Assembly (NCBI GenBank): GCA_024644125.1
Contig: JAHELQ010000113.1
Coordinates: 1-12,159 of the forward strand
Direction: 5' to 3'
Source: Candidatus Aminicenantota bacterium
GTDB lineage: Bacteria; Acidobacteriota; Aminicenantia; UBA2199
Length of the DNA: 12,159 nucleotides
Of the stretch, positions 7,261 to 12,159 are shown piece by piece. Under the pieces are notes generated by a model that was not told the origin of the DNA, did no database searches, and was given only the letters and a program-made list of their open reading frames with translations. The translations under genes and the position numbers were made by a program. Position 1 is the first letter of the stretch; each line of letters starts with the position of its first letter.

Positions 7261-8178
7261 GTGTCCGGTAAACGTTTTTTTGCTATTCTAAGCACGGCCC
7301 TCACATTAGCCGCCTTCCTGTTCATCGGAAAATTGCTCTGGCAATATGGAGACGGCGTAATCACAGCCCTCTGGGCTCGCGGCCACCTCGCGTTGTTTTT
7401 GGGAGGAGGCGTTATCTACAGCATCACAGGATTCTTGCTTGCAGTTTCCTGGTATCGCTTGCTTCGGTTATTCGGGAATCCAGGAATCTCTATTCGAGAA
7501 AGTTTCGGAATTTATGCACGCAGCCAAATGGCCAAATATATCCCGGGCAATATTTTCCAGTTCGCCGCCCGTCATGTCAGCGGACGAAGTCATGGAATCG
7601 GTCACGGCCCCCTCATTGGCAGCACAATGTACGAGATCGCAGGCATCGCCTGGGCAGCCGCGGTTTTGGGAATGACAGGTTTTCTGCTCTACCGGCTGGA
7701 ACAACCCTATCTCTCTCTTCCCCTGGCGGCGCTGGTGTGCGCCGGATTATTCCTGTTCCCTGCCATATTCGACAATATCGCCAACCGTGTGGACCTCCTT
7801 AAACCAATGGCCATACCGCGAAGGAAGGGTTCCTCGATTCTCGCTCAAATCACTCCTATCTACTTGCTGTACATCCTCTTCTTCCTGGTCAACGGCGGCG
7901 TTTTTATCATGGTTGCCAACAGCGCCTCCAACTCGCCCCTGGTTTCCAATTGCGGCCTGCTATTGTCGGTTTACTCGGTCTCCTGGTTGGCGGGGTTCCT
8001 GACTCCCGGAGCTCCAGGGGGAATCGGCGTCCGCGAGACAGTGATGGTACTTCTTCTGGCACCGAGCATCACTCCCCCCACAGCTCTATTCGCCGCCATC
8101 TTCTTTCGCCTTATCAATATCGCGGGCGATATCCTCCTCTTCCTCATCTCCCTCTTTACGTCCCGGCAATCACGGTAA
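7261..8178 (+). CDS. Flippase-like membrane protein, LPG_synthase_TM / UPF0104 family
   Basis: 305 residues with a GTG start; AGG lies about 7 bases upstream and the previous gene ends 6 bases before. About seven or eight hydrophobic segments. The two family hallmarks are present: SQMAKYIPGNIFQFAAR (88-104) and the glycine/proline loop GFLTPGAPGGIGVRE (245-259). The family includes the membrane half of lysyl-phosphatidylglycerol synthase MprF and stand-alone proteins near polyprenyl-sugar glycosyltransferases; the same domain is fused to a GT2 domain in archaeal AglD-type proteins, which parallels the adjacent GT2 gene here. No soluble lysyl-transferase domain, so it is not a full MprF. The likely role is lipid or glycolipid translocation, or partnering the GT2 enzyme; direct flippase activity is inference. 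Last gene of the unit, converging on the GT-C gene. Confidence 0.88.
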   Translation: MSGKRFFAILSTALTLAAFLFIGKLLWQYGDGVITALWARGHLALFLGGGVIYSITGFLLAVSWYRLLRLFGNPGISIRESFGIYARSQMAKYIPGNIFQFAARHVSGRSHGIGHGPLIGSTMYEIAGIAWAAAVLGMTGFLLYRLEQPYLSLPLAALVCAGLFLFPAIFDNIANRVDLLKPMAIPRRKGSSILAQITPIYLLYILFFLVNGGVFIMVANSASNSPLVSNCGLLLSVYSVSWLAGFLTPGAPGGIGVRETVMVLLLAPSITPPTALFAAIFFRLINIAGDILLFLISLFTSRQSR

Positions 8179-8197
8179 ACTGCGGATCAGGGCAGTT
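8178..8197. terminator. Short hairpin between two convergent genes
   Basis: AACTGC (8178-8183) and GCAGTT (8192-8197) form a perfect 6-bp stem around an 8-base loop. The plus-strand gene's TAA (8176-8178) touches the stem and the minus-strand gene's TGA (8187-8189 reversed) lies in the loop. Symmetric, so it could act both ways, but neither side has a good T-run, so efficiency is doubtful. Confidence 0.35.
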
Positions 8198-10031
8198 CGA
8201 GTAATTGATAGAATGTGTCCCGGTACAGAAGTCGAAGGCGGGCGAGAAATTGTTCGAAGAGAGCTTGCTCGGAACCGTCGAGCCGGTAAATGCGACATTT
8301 TTTGCCAAATCGATCGAGTCCCTGAGGGGAGTAGAGGATGTGAGTGACGCCTTCTTTTTTCAAACCCGCGAGGATGCCATCGATGGAATGTTCGCTTTTC
8401 AACAGGCGACTGAGAAGGTTTTGGTCGGCGAAGCTGCCTGCCAACACAGGGATTTTGAAGTAGAAGCTCCGTTCGTCTCCGAAGATGAGGATGCGATCGC
8501 GCCTCGACAACCGCCGGTTGGCATATTCCGCCGCCCTGTAATAGGGTAGGTAATACAGGTATTTGGGATCCTTGACCGCGAAACCTCCGGTCAGGCTGTT
8601 GTAAACGAACGAGGCGCCCTTCGAGTACCGTTCGTGCAGGTCGATCATCTGGGCGAGATTCATGAGTAAGAGAAGAACCAACGCAACGGGAAGAAATTTC
8701 CTCACTAACGGAAAACGCTCCGAGACCGCCTCGGCCCCATTGGCCATAGGCATGGATAGCAGCAAGAAGGCGACGAGAAAATACCGCGGCACTTTGCTGA
8801 ACATCATGAGGACGACAAACGCCACAAAACCCGCAATCACAAGGAAGCGCAGCCTCGCATCCTTCTTTCTAAAAAACAGGAATGGAACGAACAATAAAAA
8901 CAAGACACCGAACACTACAGTCATACCGTAAGCGTAAGGTTTAACGAACATTTCGATGGGAAAGTAAAGATAATCCAGAAGCGAATAATCCGTGCCCCGC
9001 GCAAGAATTGTCGAAAAATCCTGCGCTTGTTGCGCGCTCCAGTTTTCATTGGGAAAGATTCCGTTGAGATAAGGGTAAACCGGATTACCCATATATATCG
9101 TGTTCTTCACCAACCATGGCAACAGACACGCCGCCACAATGAGCCCCACAATCACCATGGCCGTGATTTTCCTTTTGAAGTCGAAGTCCTCGATCTTCAC
9201 AAGCAAAAAAGCGACTCCAAAACCCAGAAGATAGAAGGCGAAGATATACTTGGCCCCCAGGCCGAAACCCCATAACAAGCCGGTGAGTACAAGGAAGCGC
9301 GTTCTCGCTGGTTGTTCGAGATAATAAAAAAACATGAGCAAGCCCGCGACCAATGCAAGAATCGCAGGAATATCCGGTTTTGAGGTTGCGGTCAGGAACC
9401 CCACTTGCGGAATGGTGAAAAAGAGAAGCATAGGCAATAGATGAAAACCCGCCGAAAACTGCCGCCGGTACCACGAAATCATCATCGACAGAAGTCCCAG
9501 CCCGCTGGCAAAGGCAATCAATTTCGGCAACAATACCGTCTTCCCAAGCATGGAAAAAAGGAAGAGCATCTCGATATTCAACGGTAGATGGGCAAAAAAA
9601 TTGGTGGGCCACGCAGTCATACCACCAGCCTGGATATACTGATCCGGTACCGCCAGATGGTACATCATGGAATCGTAAAATATAGGCGGAAACCATGCGT
9701 AAAAAAAATTCACCGCGACAAACAATCCCAATAAAAGGCCGAATAGCGAGAGCTTCATCTTCACCGAAATACCTCTAAAAATCCCCCGGTCCAATATCAG
9801 GCAAAGATTTCCCGCCAGTATCACTCCAACAAAAAAATAGAAATTCAAAAACCGCAACGCCGCAGCGAAAAATGTCACGTAAGAGATGATCCCGAAGCCC
9901 AAAATCATGCGCGCCACCAGGAATTCGGCCCTGGAAGCGATCCATTCCCGTTTCAGAAGGAAGAATGAAATCCCAAGCGAAGCGGCAATCAGCAACACGC
10001 ACTCAATAAGCGCAAAAATGTATTGACTCAT
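8187..10031 (-). CDS. GT-C family membrane glycosyltransferase (GT39/PMT_2-like)
   Basis: 614 residues with around a dozen hydrophobic segments. The first large loop carries PPIFYDSMMYHLAVPDQY (115-132); Asp120 sits where GT-C polyprenyl-phosphate-sugar transferases have their catalytic aspartate. Further family-like features are TSKPDIPAILAL (216-227), GLGAKYIFAFYL (257-268) and WLVKNTIYMGNPVYPY (306-321). After the last helix (about 446-462) a soluble C-terminal part of about 150 residues faces the periplasm and includes RILIFGDERSFYF (513-525) and GVTHILYSP (561-569), common in this subgroup. Such enzymes transfer a sugar from a polyprenyl-phosphate donor to a lipid, glycan or protein outside the inner membrane; the acceptor is unknown. 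Start: GGAG (10038-10041) is 6 bases before ATG 10031; promoter at 10049-10077. Monocistronic, convergent with the flippase-like gene and divergent from the pilus genes. Confidence 0.88.
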   Translation of the reverse strand: MSQYIFALIECVLLIAASLGISFFLLKREWIASRAEFLVARMILGFGIISYVTFFAAALRFLNFYFFVGVILAGNLCLILDRGIFRGISVKMKLSLFGLLLGLFVAVNFFYAWFPPIFYDSMMYHLAVPDQYIQAGGMTAWPTNFFAHLPLNIEMLFLFSMLGKTVLLPKLIAFASGLGLLSMMISWYRRQFSAGFHLLPMLLFFTIPQVGFLTATSKPDIPAILALVAGLLMFFYYLEQPARTRFLVLTGLLWGFGLGAKYIFAFYLLGFGVAFLLVKIEDFDFKRKITAMVIVGLIVAACLLPWLVKNTIYMGNPVYPYLNGIFPNENWSAQQAQDFSTILARGTDYSLLDYLYFPIEMFVKPYAYGMTVVFGVLFLLFVPFLFFRKKDARLRFLVIAGFVAFVVLMMFSKVPRYFLVAFLLLSMPMANGAEAVSERFPLVRKFLPVALVLLLLMNLAQMIDLHERYSKGASFVYNSLTGGFAVKDPKYLYYLPYYRAAEYANRRLSRRDRILIFGDERSFYFKIPVLAGSFADQNLLSRLLKSEHSIDGILAGLKKEGVTHILYSPQGLDRFGKKCRIYRLDGSEQALFEQFLARLRLLYRDTFYQLLELP

Positions 10032-10048
10032 AATGTTCTCCGCATGCC

Positions 10049-10077
10049 ATTATAGCGGAAGAGGAATTAGTTTTAAA
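10049..10077 (-). promoter_or_regulatory. Sigma70-type promoter of the GT-C gene
   Basis: A perfect TATAAT -10 (10049-10054) and a TTTAAA -35 (10072-10077) 17 bases apart on the minus strand. Predicted start near 10042, leaving a very short leader with GGAG at its 5' end. Confidence 0.5.
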
Positions 10078-10197
10078 TAGTTTGCCGAGTAAGTAGCAAG
10101 AATGGATTTTAAATTTTGCAAAAGGGACAAAAATGGTCACTATTAACAAGTTCGATTCAGCCCTCAACAAAAAAATTAATTTTCATATTGTATGATA

Positions 10198-10226
10198 TTG
10201 AATATTTTTTTTGAATCTTGTACCAT
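10198..10226 (+). promoter_or_regulatory. Weak promoter candidate for the pilin genes
   Basis: TTGAAT (10198-10203), a 17-base spacer and TACCAT (10221-10226) on the plus strand. The region is so AT-rich that chance matches are expected; no sigma54 site with correct spacing was found. The leader would be about 155 bases and would contain the TGAAAC repeats. Confidence 0.25.
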
Positions 10227-10380
10227 AATTCAAAGTTATATGTAAAAAAAGAATTTAAGGTGAAACTAATTTGCATATTGAAACAAGTGAAACTCAATGA
10301 AAGATAAGTACACATATCAGAAAAACTGGCACAAAACGATCAAAGATAAAATATTTCGATTGCTTTATTCAGCAAACAAT

Positions 10381-10385
10381 GGAGG
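10381..10385 (+). promoter_or_regulatory. Ribosome-binding site fixing the PilX-like start
   Basis: GGAGG 4 bases before ATG 10390, the strongest such site in the window. It favours ATG 10390 over ATG 10297. Confidence 0.7.
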
Positions 10386-10389
10386 CATT

Positions 10390-10860
10390 ATGAAGAGTAG
10401 AAACAATAAGGGGTCGGTATTGGTACTGGTCTTGATTGCCGTCCTGGTACTCTCAATGATCGGGATTACAGGACTCAAGAGCACCAGCGCAGAGTTAGTA
10501 ATTTCTAGAAATTTTTTGAATGACAAAACCGCGTTTTTTATGGCCGAGAGCGGAATCAACTTCGGCATCAACGAACTGCGGGGATCCATCGATCCAACCT
10601 CGGTGTCTTTTTTACAGACACTGGATAATTCCTTCTATAAAAGCGGGCCGATTACCGAAAACACAGCCCAATATATCGAGGCGTTCCTGGCGATTCCCGC
10701 TCCGCCGCCGCAAGGGATTTCGATGGAAGTGGGCGGTGACGCAGGAATCGTCGCCACCGCCTGGGACCTCCTGGTCTCGTCTGAATACAAGACTGCATCC
10801 AGGCATCCAGCCAGAAAAGAGATCCGCTCCGTCGTTCTTATCATGTCAACGGAATATTGA
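10390..10860 (+). CDS. PilX-like type IV pilus minor pilin / assembly protein
   Basis: 156 residues. It begins MKSRNNKG|SVLVLVLIAVLVLSMIGITGL: a short basic leader ending in Gly, a prepilin-peptidase cleavage site and a hydrophobic helix. The fifth mature residue is Leu, not the Glu of major pilins, as in PilX and the GspK-type minor pseudopilins. STSAELVISRNF (31-42) and KTAFFMAESGINFGINEL (46-63) match the PilX N-terminal family pattern (asparagine before a variable stretch, then Ala-Glu-Ser-Gly). The C-terminal half is a small globular region with a proline-rich AIPAPPPQG. The product would sit at the pilus tip or in the inner-membrane assembly complex. Shorter than many PilX proteins. TGA is followed after 10 bases by the PilY1-like gene, so the pair is co-transcribed, as is usual for pilX-pilY1. 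No PilV- or PilW-like gene lies upstream. Confidence 0.85.
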   Translation: MKSRNNKGSVLVLVLIAVLVLSMIGITGLKSTSAELVISRNFLNDKTAFFMAESGINFGINELRGSIDPTSVSFLQTLDNSFYKSGPITENTAQYIEAFLAIPAPPPQGISMEVGGDAGIVATAWDLLVSSEYKTASRHPARKEIRSVVLIMSTEY

Positions 10861-10870
10861 GGAAAAAATC

Positions 10871-12159
10871 ATGAAAAAAATAGTAATTATCGTAATTTTT
10901 ATTGTTTTGATGATACAGGGCGCTCCCCTTCAGAGCTGGGACGATTTTACATTGTTGACCTCGGCAGCCGCCCAAATAAAGCCCAACATCATGTTCATCC
11001 TGGATAACTCCGGGTCCATGAATACAGTGATATTGCCTTCTTTTTACGATGCCAAGCACACCTACACAGGTCCCGGGTGCGATTTCATCGATCCAACCAA
11101 AACCTACAAAATCGGAAAATCCGGAAATAAATATTCCATTGTGGAACTGAATTTCGAAAAAGCGGAACTGGAAGATCTCATGCCAGTTCCAAAATATGAT
11201 TACGTGGTTGAAATGAATTTGAAGGATTGCAATAGCACAGACAGCTATTTTCCCAATCAGGGGATTTATTTTTATCCTTTCGCCGAAACTCAGGAAGAAC
11301 CCCGGTATCCTGGAAATTTTCTAAATTTCATTCTCTACTATGCGACACCAGACCAATTAACCATCTGGAATCACTTCATGATCTATGGTAATTTTAACGC
11401 CGGCCAGGGAAAAGAAACATCCGCCGGCGTTTACGATCCAGCGCCATCGCTTCATAGCGGGGACACAACGGATCCAGATATTGACGATGCGCTCGGATAC
11501 AATGGCCACGACAACAAAATCAGGATCAAAGTAGCCCGGAAAGTGATGACGCATGTGCTGTGGGATATCTACAATTCTTTTGAACTGGATCCCACACCGG
11601 ATAAAAAACGTCCCCGTATCGGCCTCTCTATTTTTGAACACAACGATGACCCGGACGGGGGTACCCTGCAGCAGAAATGCCAGGACAACAGCGCGTTTAT
11701 CGGTATGGCCGCCAATATCAAAGGGATCCTGGCCAACACCCAAACGCCGCTGGCGGAAAGTTACGCCGAGATCTGGGCTTATTTCCGCCACGGGGGGCAA
11801 GCGCACATCAGAGACGACAAATACTTCCTCCCGCTGGACGATCCCAGTTGCCAGACCATATCCTCCAACCGGCCCATTACCAATTGGTGCCAGCTCAATT
11901 TCATTCTGGTCATCACCGACGGGGAATCCACCCAGGATGACGCCATGAGGGATTTGAGCAAAGCGAATCCAAAAATCCTCATCAATACCAACGACATGTC
12001 AACCTGGGGAGATAAAGACGGAGAAGGGGACGACGACGACAGCGCCACTCTGACCGATAAGGGTACCAATTATCTGGATGATCTCGCGTACTTCGCCTAT
12101 AATTACGACCTGTATCCGGACGAAATGCTGAAAGAAGACACCGATTTCGATACAATATA
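10871..12159 (+). CDS. PilY1-like protein with von Willebrand A domain, N-terminal part (runs off window end)
   Basis: The frame from ATG 10871 is open for 429 codons to the window end with no stop. GAGG (10859-10862) lies 8 bases upstream, overlapping the pilX-like stop. A signal peptide (MKKIVIIVIFIVLMIQGAP) comes first, then a VWA domain: the metal-site motif is PNIMFILDNSGSM (38-50; Asp45, Ser47, Ser49), the MIDAS threonine is in TQTPLAESYAEIW (290-302; TPLAE is highly typical of PilY1) and the second aspartate is in FILVITDGES (344-353; Asp350). An acidic loop GDKDGEGDDDD (380-390) and NYLDDLAYFAY (400-410) follow, as in PilY1. The C-terminal beta-propeller expected for PilY1 would lie beyond the window. 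PilY1 proteins are exported pilus-tip or surface proteins acting in adhesion, mechanosensing and pilus extension/retraction. Forms an operon with the PilX-like gene. Confidence 0.88.
   Translation, partial: MKKIVIIVIFIVLMIQGAPLQSWDDFTLLTSAAAQIKPNIMFILDNSGSMNTVILPSFYDAKHTYTGPGCDFIDPTKTYKIGKSGNKYSIVELNFEKAELEDLMPVPKYDYVVEMNLKDCNSTDSYFPNQGIYFYPFAETQEEPRYPGNFLNFILYYATPDQLTIWNHFMIYGNFNAGQGKETSAGVYDPAPSLHSGDTTDPDIDDALGYNGHDNKIRIKVARKVMTHVLWDIYNSFELDPTPDKKRPRIGLSIFEHNDDPDGGTLQQKCQDNSAFIGMAANIKGILANTQTPLAESYAEIWAYFRHGGQAHIRDDKYFLPLDDPSCQTISSNRPITNWCQLNFILVITDGESTQDDAMRDLSKANPKILINTNDMSTWGDKDGEGDDDDSATLTDKGTNYLDDLAYFAYNYDLYPDEMLKEDTDFDTI

Larger units (their letters stand above)
10032..10389. other. 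AT-rich divergent intergenic region (about 360 bases)
   Basis: It separates the minus-strand GT-C gene from the plus-strand minor-pilin gene and is clearly more AT-rich than flanking genes, with many A and T runs. It holds the GT-C promoter (10049-10077), a weak plus-strand promoter candidate (10198-10226), four TGAAAC/TGAAAG copies (10261, 10279, 10288, 10298) and a small TTGCT/AGCAA hairpin (10360-10375) just before the pilin ribosome-binding site. From ATG 10297 a 31-codon stretch runs in frame into the pilin gene, but it has no ribosome-binding site and its product would place a charged leader before the prepilin signal, so it is not taken as coding. Confidence 0.6.

Noticed and set aside
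9085..9696. 203-codon minus-strand open frame inside the GT-C gene
   Set aside because: It is a shifted-frame shadow of the GT-C gene; the translation has no family pattern and the GT-C frame is clearly the coding one.
10326..10342. Possible sigma54 promoter (TGGCAC) upstream of the pilX-like gene
   Set aside because: The -24-like TGGCAC is present, but the base pair of the -12 element (GC of TTGC) is missing at the right spacing (GATC is found instead).
10297..10389. Longer N-terminus for the PilX-like protein from ATG 10297
   Set aside because: No ribosome-binding site, AT-rich non-coding-like composition, and it would put 31 extra charged residues before the prepilin leader; ATG 10390 has GGAGG.
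11357..11806. 149-codon minus-strand open frame opposite the PilY1-like gene
   Set aside because: The plus strand encodes a complete VWA metal site through this region, so the opposite frame is a shadow.

Overview
The window looks like a chromosomal segment from a Gram-negative bacterium. It carries a predicted outer-membrane beta-barrel protein, a lipoprotein, and a type IV pilus minor-pilin/PilY1-type gene pair. Base composition is moderate and no mobile element, tRNA, rRNA or CRISPR array is visible. The lineage cannot be fixed from the sequence alone; an uncultured or deep-branching Gram-negative group is a guess.

Layout. (a) Positions 1-5497 are all on the minus strand. Reading 5' to 3' along that strand: a secreted protein of unknown function, a small predicted outer-membrane barrel, a signal-peptide-bearing S8 (subtilisin-type) protease, recN overlapping the protease stop codon, a HAD-superfamily phosphatase-like gene, and the start of a lipoprotein gene cut by the window edge. 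A good sigma70-type promoter lies before the barrel gene, so barrel-protease-recN is probably one transcript. (b) Positions 5579-8178 form a plus-strand unit with its own promoter: a GT2 polyprenyl-phosphate-type glycosyltransferase with two C-terminal membrane segments, an overlapping SAM methyltransferase, and a flippase-like (LPG_synthase_TM/UPF0104) membrane protein. (c) Converging on it from 10031 to 8187 is a large GT-C (family 39-like) membrane glycosyltransferase; the two stop codons meet at a small hairpin. (d) After an AT-rich divergent intergenic region come a PilX-like minor pilin and the N-terminal 429 codons of a PilY1-like von Willebrand A-domain protein that continues beyond the window.

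How the genes may work together. The GT2 enzyme would charge a polyprenyl-phosphate carrier with sugar on the cytoplasmic side, the LPG_synthase_TM protein could help move it or act as the membrane partner, and the GT-C enzyme could transfer the sugar outside the membrane. The GT-C gene sits head-to-head with the pilus genes, so pilin or pilus-tip glycosylation is one testable idea, but it is only inference. The coupling of recN to an exported protease and a barrel protein is the oddest arrangement here. I do not see a clearly new defence, mobile or RNA-based system.
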